64,000 nucleotides of DNA from Blautia sp900556555 (GTDB lineage: Bacteria > Bacillota > Clostridia > Lachnospirales > Lachnospiraceae), in NCBI GenBank assembly GCA_964250615.1, contig CAXUGM010000019.1; one strand, written 5' to 3'. Below are positions 7,704 through 16,341 of this stretch, piece after piece; position 1 is the stretch's first letter; every line of letters begins with the position of its first letter. The position numbers and the translations under genes were made by a program. The notes beneath the pieces are model-generated. The model saw only the letters and a program-made list of their open reading frames with translations, made no database searches and was not told where the DNA came from.

Positions 7704-8359
7704 AGAAAAAATACGGTGGACTCCAACTGATTTTGGATAATGTAAGAGGAACGTTTTTTTTAACCTTATGCATTGTTATTTTGAGACTGGTTAGGAATCA
7801 GGGAATGTCTCCAGAAGCAGCAAGAACTATGATGAGCAGTAATTTTGGAAGTATTCTGATACTGGTAGGGTGTTTTGTCTGCATGATCCTAGAATTAACC
7901 TGGTTTTCACAGTATGCGGCTTTGCAATTGATGATGGGGCATACCAGAAAGCAATTATTTGTAATGTTTCAGTGGGTAAAACTTGGCAGTGCAGTTTTGA
8001 TTTCACTTTTATCTTTGGGAATGGGGATGTTACTTGGAAAGAACTTCAATCTTTTCAGTGCTATTGGAACATTGGGAATCCTGTTTCTGGTACAGGGGCT
8101 GTGCGAGATGGCGGCTGCACTTAGTATGCGGTTTCAAAGGATGGTGATGGTTATGATTTTATTGCTTGCTGGCGGTATTGGATTTTTTACATCTTATTGC
8201 ACCATGATGATTTTAAAGGAGGGCGAAGTGCCCGCCTTGTTAAGTGGAGAGTTTTTGGGGGAATATCCCATTCTTTTGGGAGGCCTGATACTGCTGGCCT
8301 ATGTGATTCTTGCAGTGATATCCTGGGTACTTCTCAGAAAAGCAGAAGTAAGGCAGTGA
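7700..8359 (+). CDS. ABC transporter permease-like membrane protein
   Basis: A 219-aa integral membrane protein with about five to six hydrophobic segments (near residues 12-30, 48-72, 93-112, 118-138, 146-166 and 190-212). It overlaps the ABC ATPase remnant by 4 bp (ATGA) and follows a GntR/YtrA regulator, so it is most likely a membrane subunit of a small ABC exporter of the YtrBCDEF or bacitracin-resistance type. I see no motif that fixes the substrate. The reading frame itself is intact, but its ATPase partner and the second permease downstream are both broken, so it is probably on its way to becoming a pseudogene. Confidence 0.65.
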   Translation: MKKKYGGLQLILDNVRGTFFLTLCIVILRLVRNQGMSPEAARTMMSSNFGSILILVGCFVCMILELTWFSQYAALQLMMGHTRKQLFVMFQWVKLGSAVLISLLSLGMGMLLGKNFNLFSAIGTLGILFLVQGLCEMAAALSMRFQRMVMVMILLLAGGIGFFTSYCTMMILKEGEVPALLSGEFLGEYPILLGGLILLAYVILAVISWVLLRKAEVRQ

Positions 8360-8374
8360 ACGGAGGTGTGTGTA

Positions 8375-8852
8375 ATGGGAGCGTCTTTTTATAGAGAATG
8401 GAAGTTAAAATTTTCTGACATGAGGCTGTATGCCGTAATCATCCTGCTTGTTTTTGCCGGTGGTCTTGGGATTCAGTATTTTTTACATGACTTTCATGGA
8501 GACAAGGGTTATCTGCCACTTGGAACTTTGATGGCAGCATTTAGGAAGAATCCAGTGGCCAGAAAAACAATATTTATCTTTCCTATGGCTATTTGGCTAT
8601 GCACTTCTTCTGACTGGTGTGGCAACGAGTTTGGGAACTTTGATATGTAGGTGGAAAAAAGCAGTATTCATCGTCATAGGAGCCTGGATCTTACTCCCTG
8701 GAATTTTAAAAAATGAATGGTTTCTGAATCGTGTAAAATATATTCTTTTTAACTGGGATTCAGGGGTACAGGTAGCGGCACTGTTAGCGGCAGGAGGACT
8801 TTTGTGCGTGGCTCCCTTCCTTGGAATCAGAAAAATCCGGGTGGAAATATAG
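8375..8852 (+). pseudogene. Frameshifted second ABC membrane subunit
   Basis: Translation starts at ATG 8375 behind CGGAGG (8361-8366) and gives MGASFYREWKLKFSDMRLY followed by a membrane helix. Near 8590, at TTTCCTATGGCTATTTGGC, the frame is lost and the first product ends at 8650. The continuation in the next frame reads FGYALLLTGVATSLGTLIC, a further membrane segment and the C-terminus at 8852. A single base change or a small deletion explains this. The intact protein would have been a short membrane protein partnering the permease at 7700. With the ATPase also broken, the whole exporter looks dead. Confidence 0.7.
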
Positions 8853-8861
8853 CGAAAACAA

Positions 8862-8890
8862 TTGACGTTTACACGTTAAAATGGTATCTT
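8862..8890 (+). promoter_or_regulatory. leuA promoter
   Basis: TTGACG (8862-8867) and TATCTT (8885-8890) are spaced by 17 bp. A good GGGAGGA site precedes the leuA start 40 bp downstream. No T-box or attenuator is visible in this short leader. Confidence 0.65.
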
Positions 8891-8932
8891 AGTAGGAAAT
8901 GAATCGAGAGGTAAAATGGGAGGAATAAGACG

Positions 8933-10588
8933 ATGAAAAATAGTAGGAAGTATCAAAGGCAGTATTTTCTTCCCCCGGTAACCTGTATGGACTGGGCAGA
9001 AAAAGACTATGTTGACAAAGCACCGGTATGGTGCAGTGTGGATTTGCGTGACGGAAACCAGGCACTGGTCATTCCTATGAACCTGTCCCAGAAAGTAGAA
9101 TTTTTCAAGCTTCTGGTAGAAATCGGATTTAAGGAAATCGAGGTGGGATTCCCGGCAGCTTCTGAGACAGAATATACCTTTCTTAGAACTCTGATTGACA
9201 AAGACCTGATTCCTGATGATGTGACCATCCAGGTGCTGACCCAGGCTAGACCTCATATTATTAAGAAAACCTTTGAAGCGGTAAAAGGTGCAAAAAATGT
9301 AATTGTTCATGTGTACAACTCTACCTCTGTTGCACAGCGTGAACAGGTGTTTAAGAAATCAAAAGAGGAGATCCTTCAGATTGCAGTAGAGGGGGCAAAA
9401 CTGCTGAAGGAACTGACAGAAGAGGCTGGGGAGAATTACCGGTTTGAGTATAGCCCGGAAAGTTTTACAGGAACAGAGCCGGAATATTCTCTGGAAGTAT
9501 GCAATGCGGTATTGGATGTATGGCAGCCTACTAGTGACCGCAAGGCAATTATCAATCTTCCGGTGACGGTGCAGCATTCCATGCCTCACGTTTATGCCAG
9601 CCAGGTAGAATACATGTGCAAAAACCTGAAATACAGGGAAAATGTAGTGGTATCTCTTCATCCTCATAATGACAGGGGGTGTGGAGTGGCAGACTCTGAG
9701 ATGGGACTCTTAGCAGGTGCAGACCGTATTGAAGGCACTCTGTTCGGCAACGGGGAACGTACCGGAAACGTAGATATCGTTACCCTGGCTTTGAATATGT
9801 ATTCTCAGGGAGTAGAGCCAAATCTTGATTTTACGCATATGACATACATTTGCGAACAGTACGAAAAATTTACGGGTATGAAGATTAACGAGAGAAGCCC
9901 ATACAGCGGAGCTTTGGTCTTTGCTGCTTTTTCAGGTTCTCATCAGGATGCCATTGCAAAAGGTATGCACTGGCTGGATGAGAAAAAACCAGAACATTGG
10001 ACGGTACCGTATCTGCCTATTGACCCTACTGATCTAGGTAGAAGTTATGATGCGGATGTGATTCGTATTAACAGCCAGTCCGGAAAGGGTGGCGTGGGTT
10101 ATATCCTGGAGACCAAATTTGGACTGAATCTTCCTCCGAAGATGCGGGAAGCTATGGGATATACAGCCAAGGCAGTATCCGATCATACACAGAAAGAACT
10201 TTTGCCAGATGAAATTTTTGAGCTGTTTAAGAAAACCTTTGAAAATGTAGTATCACCTCTGGCACTGAAAGAAGTACATTTCCAGCAGGCAGACGGCGGC
10301 ATTACAACACAGGTGACCTCTTCCTTTAATGGAAAGGTGATTACAACCGAAGCAGCAGGAAACGGACGATTAAATGCAGTGAGCAATGCTTTGAAAAAGG
10401 CTTATGGATTCCAGTTTGATCTGGTGACCTATCAGGAGCATGCTCTGGAGCAAAGTTCCAGTTCAAAGGCGATTGCCTATGTGGGAATCAGAAAACCAGA
10501 TGGCAGCCTTGCATGGGGAGCTGGTGTTAATGCAGATATTATCCACGCTTCTATAGATGCACTGGTAACAGCAATCAATAACAGATAG
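8933..10588 (+). CDS. leuA: 2-isopropylmalate synthase
   Basis: The 551-aa enzyme condenses 2-oxoisovalerate with acetyl-CoA, the first committed step of leucine synthesis. It is the long LeuA type with an N-terminal TIM barrel: DLRDGNQ (residues 37-43), the metal-binding SLHPHNDRG (241-249) and GNGERTGN (272-279). A C-terminal LeuA regulatory domain from about residue 430 is where leucine binds for feedback inhibition in the family. The length fits type 2 LeuA. It stands alone, without leuBCD next to it, behind a sigma-A promoter. The next gene starts 52 bp downstream and is unrelated in function. Confidence 0.95.
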   Translation: MKNSRKYQRQYFLPPVTCMDWAEKDYVDKAPVWCSVDLRDGNQALVIPMNLSQKVEFFKLLVEIGFKEIEVGFPAASETEYTFLRTLIDKDLIPDDVTIQVLTQARPHIIKKTFEAVKGAKNVIVHVYNSTSVAQREQVFKKSKEEILQIAVEGAKLLKELTEEAGENYRFEYSPESFTGTEPEYSLEVCNAVLDVWQPTSDRKAIINLPVTVQHSMPHVYASQVEYMCKNLKYRENVVVSLHPHNDRGCGVADSEMGLLAGADRIEGTLFGNGERTGNVDIVTLALNMYSQGVEPNLDFTHMTYICEQYEKFTGMKINERSPYSGALVFAAFSGSHQDAIAKGMHWLDEKKPEHWTVPYLPIDPTDLGRSYDADVIRINSQSGKGGVGYILETKFGLNLPPKMREAMGYTAKAVSDHTQKELLPDEIFELFKKTFENVVSPLALKEVHFQQADGGITTQVTSSFNGKVITTEAAGNGRLNAVSNALKKAYGFQFDLVTYQEHALEQSSSSKAIAYVGIRKPDGSLAWGAGVNADIIHASIDALVTAINNR

Positions 10589-10640
10589 GCTATTTATTGC
10601 TTAGAAGTAATAGAATACATGTCGGTTAAAGGGAAAAACT

Positions 10641-11504
10641 ATGAATATAATTTGTGCTATTTTAACTGGTCTGCATTATACGGTACAAAGTATCATGGGC
10701 TGGCTGAAGAGAACAAAGATATCCAAAAAAAGCAGGAGAGAGCAGGCTGTGTTTGTTGTAGGGACGGTTGCAGTAGCAGCAGTGGCATTTGCTTTTCACG
10801 GAGTGCGTGCACAGGGCAGGAATCAGGTATATGCCCTGGAAGGTGACATGGTACGGGAAAGCACAGAAGAAGAAACAGAGATATCAGAAGAACAGATTGT
10901 GTATGGGCTGGAGTCTGTTATACAGGGTGTTCTTCTGAGCCAGGATACAGAAACACAGATAAACAAGATTGGAACATCTTTTGAACTTGTTCTGGTAGGA
11001 CAGAGAGCAGAAACAAGAGAGATTCAGGCACATCTGGATTTTATTGTTCCTGATACAGAGGAAATCGAAGAGATAAGAAACCGCTCTATTGTATATTCAG
11101 AAAGCCAGCTTATTATGTCAGACGAAGATTATGCAAATCTGCTGAAAATCGTGGAGGCAGAAGCAGGAGGGGAAGATCTGAAAGGGAAAATTCTGGTAGC
11201 AAATGTAATTTTTAACAGAATAAAAAGCCCTGATTTTCCATCAAATGTTACGGATGTGGTTTGGGAAAGATCAGGAGGGAGTACCCAGTTTTCTCCTGTA
11301 GCAGACGGCAGAATCTACACAGTAACAGTGTCAAAAGAAACAAAAGAAGCAGTGAACCGTGCCATTGATGGCGAGGATTATTCACACGGTGCATTGTATT
11401 TTATGGAAGAAAGATATGCTGATGAAGAAAATGTAAAATGGTTCAAAGATGAACTGAAGTTTTTGTTTAGACACGGAGTACATGACTTTTACACAACTCC
11501 GTAA
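10641..11504 (+). CDS. SleB/CwlJ-type cell wall hydrolase
   Basis: A 287-aa membrane-anchored protein. Residues 36-53 form a hydrophobic helix after a basic stretch (RTKISKKSRREQ), then comes an acidic linker, and residues 158-285 form a Hydrolase_2 domain as in SleB and CwlJ, which cleave spore cortex peptidoglycan. Visible marks are MSDEDYANLLKIVEAEAGGE with the catalytic-type Glu, GKILVANVIFNRI, and STQFSPVADG near the end, with GALYFM following. No peptidoglycan-binding repeat is present, unlike classical SleB. It could act in germination or in vegetative wall turnover. thrC begins 18 bp downstream, so the two may share a transcript, although their roles differ. Confidence 0.85.
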   Translation: MNIICAILTGLHYTVQSIMGWLKRTKISKKSRREQAVFVVGTVAVAAVAFAFHGVRAQGRNQVYALEGDMVRESTEEETEISEEQIVYGLESVIQGVLLSQDTETQINKIGTSFELVLVGQRAETREIQAHLDFIVPDTEEIEEIRNRSIVYSESQLIMSDEDYANLLKIVEAEAGGEDLKGKILVANVIFNRIKSPDFPSNVTDVVWERSGGSTQFSPVADGRIYTVTVSKETKEAVNRAIDGEDYSHGALYFMEERYADEENVKWFKDELKFLFRHGVHDFYTTP

Positions 11505-11522
11505 AGAGGAGGAACAAATAAT

Positions 11523-13016
11523 ATGCAGGTATTATACAAAAGTACGAGAGGAAACGGTAAAGAAATCACAGCATCCCAGGCAATTCTGAAAGGATTATCA
11601 GAAGACGGCGGGCTGTTTGTGCCTACATCCATTCCAAAGCTTGAATGTTCACTGGATGAGCTTTCCCATATGTCATATCAGGAGATCGCATACCAGGTTA
11701 TGAGCCGGTTTCTTACGGATTTTACGGAAGAAGAATTGAAACAATGCATTGCAAAAGCGTATGATGAGAAATTTGATACCAGGGAGATTGCACCGCTGGT
11801 TCAGAAGAAAAATGCATATTACCTGGAACTTTTCCATGGGGCTACCATTGCCTTTAAAGATATGGCACTTTCGATTCTCCCGCATCTTATGACGACTTCA
11901 GCCAAAAAGAACCATGCGGATAAAGAAATCGTGATTCTCACTGCAACGTCAGGAGATACCGGAAAAGCAGCTATGGCTGGGTTCGCAGATGTTCCAGGTA
12001 CAAAAATTATCGTGTTTTATCCAAAACATGGAGTCAGCCCAATCCAGGAAAAACAAATGCTCACCCAAAAAGGGGAGAACACCTATGTAGTTGGAATTAC
12101 CGGAAATTTTGATGATGCCCAGACAGGTGTGAAGAAGATGTTTAATGACAAAGAGCTGGCGGTAGAACTGGCAGACGCTGGATATCAGTTTTCTTCAGCA
12201 AACTCCATTAACATTGGCCGACTTGTTCCTCAGGTGGTTTATTATGTATATTCTTATGTGAAATTACTGGAAAAGGGCGAGATAAAACATGGTGAAGAAA
12301 TCAATGTAGTTGTACCTACCGGAAACTTTGGAAATATTCTGGCTGCATTTTATGCAAAACAGATGGGCATTCCTATTGGGAAGTTTATTTGCGCTTCTAA
12401 CGAAAATAAAGTATTGTATGATTTCTTCCAGACAGGCTGCTATGACAGAAACCGAGAATTTGTCCTGACGAATTCTCCGTCTATGGACATTCTTATTTCC
12501 AGCAACCTGGAACGCCTGATTTACCGGATTGCAGGGAATAACGCTGAGAAAAATAAAACAATGATGGAAGCCCTTAACAAAGATGGTAAATATGAGATTA
12601 CAGAAGAGATGAAGGGCAGACTTCAGGAATTTTATGGGAATTATGCTTCAGAGGAAGAAACAGCAAAAACGATCAAGAACATGTATGAAGAAACAGGCTA
12701 TGTTTTAGATACCCATACAGCAGTGGCTGCTTCTGTTTATGAGAAATATGTCAGGGAAACAGGAGATATGAGAAAAACTGTGATTGCATCCACCGCAAGT
12801 CCGTTTAAATTTACCAGAAGTGTAATGAATGCGATTGATAAAAAATATGATTGTATGGGTGATTTTGAGCTGGTAGATGAATTATCAAGAATCGGACAGC
12901 TTTCAATACCAAGAGCGATTGAGGAAATCAGGACAGCACCTGTGCTTCATCATAGAGTAGCAGAATCAGAAGCAATGCCAGAGGTGGTAAGGGAGATTCT
13001 TGGTGTAGCAAAGTAA
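11523..13016 (+). CDS. thrC: Threonine synthase
   Basis: The 497-aa PLP enzyme converts O-phosphohomoserine to threonine. It belongs to the longer thrC class with the N-terminal STRGNGKEITASQAILKGLSEDGGLFVP signature region, where a dimer face forms. The PLP-binding lysine is in FKDMALSI (K112), the phosphate loop is around TSGDTGKAAMAG, and PTGNFGNILAAFYA is also typical. The length matches bacterial class I threonine synthases. AGAGGAGGA lies before ATG 11523. No hom or thrB lies nearby, so the threonine pathway must be completed elsewhere. Confidence 0.95.
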   Translation: MQVLYKSTRGNGKEITASQAILKGLSEDGGLFVPTSIPKLECSLDELSHMSYQEIAYQVMSRFLTDFTEEELKQCIAKAYDEKFDTREIAPLVQKKNAYYLELFHGATIAFKDMALSILPHLMTTSAKKNHADKEIVILTATSGDTGKAAMAGFADVPGTKIIVFYPKHGVSPIQEKQMLTQKGENTYVVGITGNFDDAQTGVKKMFNDKELAVELADAGYQFSSANSINIGRLVPQVVYYVYSYVKLLEKGEIKHGEEINVVVPTGNFGNILAAFYAKQMGIPIGKFICASNENKVLYDFFQTGCYDRNREFVLTNSPSMDILISSNLERLIYRIAGNNAEKNKTMMEALNKDGKYEITEEMKGRLQEFYGNYASEEETAKTIKNMYEETGYVLDTHTAVAASVYEKYVRETGDMRKTVIASTASPFKFTRSVMNAIDKKYDCMGDFELVDELSRIGQLSIPRAIEEIRTAPVLHHRVAESEAMPEVVREILGVAK

Positions 13017-13070
13017 AGAGATAAAAAAGTATTGTGTAATAAAAAAGTTATAAATTTCACAAACTATTTA

Positions 13071-13099
13071 TTGATTCTTAAAAGATTTTCTAGTATAAT
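13071..13099 (+). promoter_or_regulatory. pckA promoter
   Basis: TTGATT (13071-13076) and a perfect TATAAT (13094-13099) are 17 bp apart, leaving a leader of about 70 nt before the pckA ATG. Confidence 0.75.
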
Positions 13100-13176
13100 A
13101 CAAGAGACAAAAAGTTCATTGTCAACGTATTATATGCGGAAAGAAATACTATTGAAGAAAAGAGGTTAAACGTAAC

Positions 13177-14781
13177 ATGGCGAAAATTGATTTAACTCAG
13201 TATGGTATTACAGGAACTACAGAAATTGTACACAATCCTTCTTATGAAGTATTATTTGCAGAAGAAACCAAACCAGAACTGGAAGGCTTTGAAGTTGGAC
13301 AGGAAAGTGAACTGGGTGCCGTTAATGTAATGACAGGTATTTATACAGGACGTTCTCCTAAAGATAAATACATTGTTGTTGATGAAAATTCTAAAGATAC
13401 AGTATGGTGGACAACTGACGAATACAAAAACGATAACCATCCTACAACAGAAGCTACATGGGCTGAACTGAAAAAAATTGCTCAGAATGAGCTTTCTAAC
13501 AAGAGATTATTTGTAGTAGATGCTTTCTGCGGAGCAAACAAAGATACTCGTATGGCTATCCGTTTCATCGTTGAAGTTGCTTGGCAGGCACACTTTGTTA
13601 CAAATATGTTTATCCAGCCTACAGAGGAAGAACTGGAAAATTTCGTACCAGACTTTGTTGTATATAATGCTTCTAAAGCAAAAGTTGAAAATTATAAAGA
13701 ATTAGGCCTGAACTCTGAAACAGCAGTTGTATTCAATATTACAAGCCGTGAGCAGGTTATCATTAACACATGGTACGGCGGAGAAATGAAAAAAGGTATG
13801 TTCTCTATGATGAACTACTATCTGCCATTAAAGAACATTGCTTCCATGCACTGCTCTGCAAACACTGACCTGAATGGTGAAAATACAGCAATCTTCTTCG
13901 GACTTTCCGGAACAGGTAAAACAACATTGTCCACAGATCCAAAGAGACTTCTTATCGGTGATGACGAACACGGTTGGGATGACAATGGTGTATTTAACTT
14001 TGAAGGCGGCTGCTACGCAAAAGTAATCGACCTGGACAAAGATTCTGAGCCAGACATCTACAATGCAATCAAACGTAATGCTCTTCTTGAGAACGTTACT
14101 CTTGATGCAGAAGGAAAAATTGACTTTACAGATAAGAGCGTTACAGAAAACACACGTGTATCTTATCCAATCAATCATATTGAAAACATTGTTCGTCCTG
14201 TTTCTTCTGCACCGGCAGCAAAGAATGTAATCTTCCTGTCAGCAGATGCATTCGGAGTACTTCCTCCAGTTTCTGTTTTAACACCAGAACAGACAGAATA
14301 TTACTTCTTATCTGGATTCACAGCAAAACTTGCTGGTACAGAACGTGGTATCACAGAACCTACACCAACCTTCTCTGCATGCTTCGGTCAGGCGTTCCTG
14401 GAACTGCACCCAACAAAATATGCAGAAGAGCTGGTTAGAAAAATGAAACAGAGCGGAGCAAAAGCATACCTGGTTAACACAGGATGGAACGGAACAGGAA
14501 AACGTATTTCCATCAAAGATACTCGTGGTATCATCGATGCTATCTTAAACGGAGATATCCTGAATGCTCCTACTAAGAAAATTCCTTACTTCAACTTCGA
14601 AGTACCTACAGAACTGCCAGGTGTTGATTCTAAGATCCTTGATCCTAGAGATACTTATGCAGATGCTTCTGAATGGGAAACAAAAGCTATGGATTTAGCA
14701 GACCGTTTCATTAAGAACTTCAAGAAATATGAAGGAAATGAACTCGGAAAAGCATTAGTAGCTGCTGGTCCTCAGAAATAA
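13177..14781 (+). CDS. pckA: ATP-dependent phosphoenolpyruvate carboxykinase
   Basis: The 534-aa enzyme interconverts oxaloacetate plus ATP with PEP, CO2 and ADP. In anaerobic gut bacteria it often runs in the carboxylating direction. The motifs are complete: YTGRSPKDK (56-64) binds oxaloacetate, the kinase P-loop GLSGTGKTT is at 242-250 and GDDEHGW at 261-267 binds the metal. The length matches the ATP family (about 530 aa), not the GTP family. Codon use is notably biased toward a few preferred codons (for example many GTT, GAA and AAA), as expected for a highly expressed gene. It is monocistronic, with its own promoter and a terminator at 14794. Confidence 0.96.
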   Translation: MAKIDLTQYGITGTTEIVHNPSYEVLFAEETKPELEGFEVGQESELGAVNVMTGIYTGRSPKDKYIVVDENSKDTVWWTTDEYKNDNHPTTEATWAELKKIAQNELSNKRLFVVDAFCGANKDTRMAIRFIVEVAWQAHFVTNMFIQPTEEELENFVPDFVVYNASKAKVENYKELGLNSETAVVFNITSREQVIINTWYGGEMKKGMFSMMNYYLPLKNIASMHCSANTDLNGENTAIFFGLSGTGKTTLSTDPKRLLIGDDEHGWDDNGVFNFEGGCYAKVIDLDKDSEPDIYNAIKRNALLENVTLDAEGKIDFTDKSVTENTRVSYPINHIENIVRPVSSAPAAKNVIFLSADAFGVLPPVSVLTPEQTEYYFLSGFTAKLAGTERGITEPTPTFSACFGQAFLELHPTKYAEELVRKMKQSGAKAYLVNTGWNGTGKRISIKDTRGIIDAILNGDILNAPTKKIPYFNFEVPTELPGVDSKILDPRDTYADASEWETKAMDLADRFIKNFKKYEGNELGKALVAAGPQK

Positions 14782-14793
14782 TATCGTTTATAG

Positions 14794-14842
14794 AAAGGTT
14801 GCTGTCTGGTTTTGCTTTGAGCAAAAGGCGGCAGCCTTTTTT
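14794..14842 (+). terminator. Rho-independent terminator of pckA
   Basis: AAAGGTTGCTG and CGGCAGCCTTTTTT form a stem with a small inner hairpin (TTTTGC/GCAAAA) and end in a T-run, 12 bp after the pckA stop. Confidence 0.85.
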
Positions 14843-14894
14843 ACTTTGTCGGGAAATAATGTGAAAAATATTCGTAAAAAACATGTATTTTTTG

Positions 14895-14923
14895 TTGAAA
14901 TATTCCATACACTAGAGTATAAT
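14895..14923 (+). promoter_or_regulatory. Promoter of the 6S RNA gene
   Basis: TTGAAA (14895-14900) and TATAAT (14918-14923) are 17 bp apart. Transcription would begin at about 14930, matching the 5' end of the predicted 6S RNA. Confidence 0.8.
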
Positions 14924-14930
14924 AAAGACA

Positions 14931-15116
14931 TGAAAAGTCCTGGGGTGTTCGAGGCTCCCATTAATTTTGAACCTACATTACTTTAAACGGGATTCCTATA
15001 TTGCTCTATTTGATGTCAAGCCGTCATTGCGCAGCGGAAGACAGAGAATAAGCTGCGGTTGCCCACCTGGCCTAGGCTAGGAGTCAGAAAATGGGAAACG
15101 GCATTCTGGGACTGAT
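14931..15116 (+). ncRNA. ssrS: 6S RNA
   Basis: This stretch has no ORF but strong RNA features. The 5' AAAAGTCCTGGGGTGTTC and the 3' CATTCTGGGACTGAT ends pair through AGTCC/GGACT, closing a long rod about 185 nt long, the usual 6S size. Internal blocks (CCCATTAATTTTGAACC, ACGGGATTCC, and GGAAACGGCATTC near the 3' side) resemble Firmicute 6S RNAs as I remember them. 6S RNA mimics an open promoter and sequesters sigma-A RNA polymerase in stationary phase. A strong promoter precedes it and a terminator follows. A covariance-model search would confirm it. Confidence 0.75.
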
Positions 15117-15150
15117 AAAAAGCCCTGATGACAGAGGCTTTTATTTTTTA
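15117..15150 (+). terminator. Terminator after 6S RNA
   Basis: AAAAGCC and GGCTTTT flank a CTGATGACAGA loop and are followed by ATTTTTT. It directly follows the closing stem of the 6S RNA. Confidence 0.75.
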
Positions 15151-15188
15151 GAAAAAATGGATTTTGAGATAGAAGGAGAAGGGTGATT

Positions 15189-16253
15189 ATGGGAATTACA
15201 AAACGCTCATTTGGAAAGAGCCAAGATGGTCAGGATGTTTTTCTGTACGAAATTACAAATAAAAATCAGTTAACTTTGACAGTTAGTGATTTTGGCGCTA
15301 CTTGGGTACATATGCTGGTTCCTGATAGAGAAGGAAATCGTAGAGATGTTGTTCTTGGTTATGATAGTGCAGAAGGATATTATGTGAATCCAGGGCATTT
15401 CGGTGCTGTAGTAGGAAGAAACGGCAACCGTATTGGGAATGCAAGAGTTGAGATCAATGGGACAGAGTATCAGTTACCTGTAAATGATAATAAGAACAAT
15501 CTTCACAGTGGTCCGGACTGGTATCGTACCAGGGTCTGGGATGTGAAAGAGATAAATGAAGAGAAGAACAGTGTGACATTTGGATTGTTCAGTCCAGACG
15601 GAGACCAGGGATTCCCTGGAAACTTCTCAGTGACAGTGACTTATGAGCTGACAGAAGAAAACGAAGTGATGCTCCATTATCAGGGAAGTGCGGATGCAGA
15701 TACCATTGTGAATATGACAAATCATTCTTATTTTAACCTGGCAGGAGAGGATGCAGGTGCAGAAGCGATGCTGAATCATTTGGTACAGATTCATGCACCG
15801 GAATATACACCTGTCTTGGATGCAGAGGCAATTCCTACCGGAGAAATTGCTCCTGTAAAGGGAACGCCTATGGATTTCACAGAGCCTAAGACGATAGGAC
15901 AGGATGTGGAAGCAGAGTTTGACCAGTTGATTTTTGGTGGCGGATATGATCATAATTACGCACTTTCCAGAGAAAAGGGTGAGGTAAAAGAGGCTGCAAA
16001 GGCAGTATGTAAAGAATCTGGTATTGTAATGGAAGTGTTTACAGACCTTCCGGGAATGCAGTTTTATATTGGAAACTTCATTGACCACGAAAAAGGGAAA
16101 GGCGGGCATTTTTATGAAAAACGCAGTGGTTTCTGTATGGAAACCCAGTATTATCCGGATGCCTGCAACCAGGAGAATTTCCAGTCTTCTGTGTTGAAAA
16201 AAGATGAGGTGTACGATACCGTAACTATTTACAAATTTTCAGTGGAAGCTTAA
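15189..16253 (+). CDS. galM: Aldose 1-epimerase (mutarotase)
   Basis: The protein interconverts the alpha and beta anomers of galactose or glucose and feeds the Leloir pathway. It is about 354 aa, the normal GalM length. Conserved parts are GRNGNRIGNARVEING, the N-NLHSGPDWYRTRVW block with the active-site His, NHSYFNLAG, DHNYAL and, near the C-terminus, the TDLPGMQFYIGNF and ETQYYPDACNQ blocks. I chose ATG 15189 rather than GTG 15183 because AAGGAG (15173-15178) is then 10 nt away. No other galactose genes are nearby, so it appears to be a stand-alone gene. Confidence 0.93.
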   Translation: MGITKRSFGKSQDGQDVFLYEITNKNQLTLTVSDFGATWVHMLVPDREGNRRDVVLGYDSAEGYYVNPGHFGAVVGRNGNRIGNARVEINGTEYQLPVNDNKNNLHSGPDWYRTRVWDVKEINEEKNSVTFGLFSPDGDQGFPGNFSVTVTYELTEENEVMLHYQGSADADTIVNMTNHSYFNLAGEDAGAEAMLNHLVQIHAPEYTPVLDAEAIPTGEIAPVKGTPMDFTEPKTIGQDVEAEFDQLIFGGGYDHNYALSREKGEVKEAAKAVCKESGIVMEVFTDLPGMQFYIGNFIDHEKGKGGHFYEKRSGFCMETQYYPDACNQENFQSSVLKKDEVYDTVTIYKFSVEA

Positions 16254-16276
16254 TAGAGAAAGAGTGAAGTAATGTT

Positions 16277-16307
16277 CAGGCATCAGGTAAAACTGGTGCC
16301 TGATTTT
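16277..16307 (+). terminator. Terminator after galM
   Basis: CAGGCATCAG and CTGGTGCCTG form a 10-bp stem with a GTAAAA loop followed by ATTTTG, 23 bp after the galM stop. Confidence 0.65.
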
Positions 16308-16341
16308 GTATGGAACAGAAACTTATGGCATATATTAAACT

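Noticed and set aside
13017..13176. Riboswitch before pckA
   Set aside because: The leader after the -10 box is only about 70 nt and AT-rich, with no stable stem.
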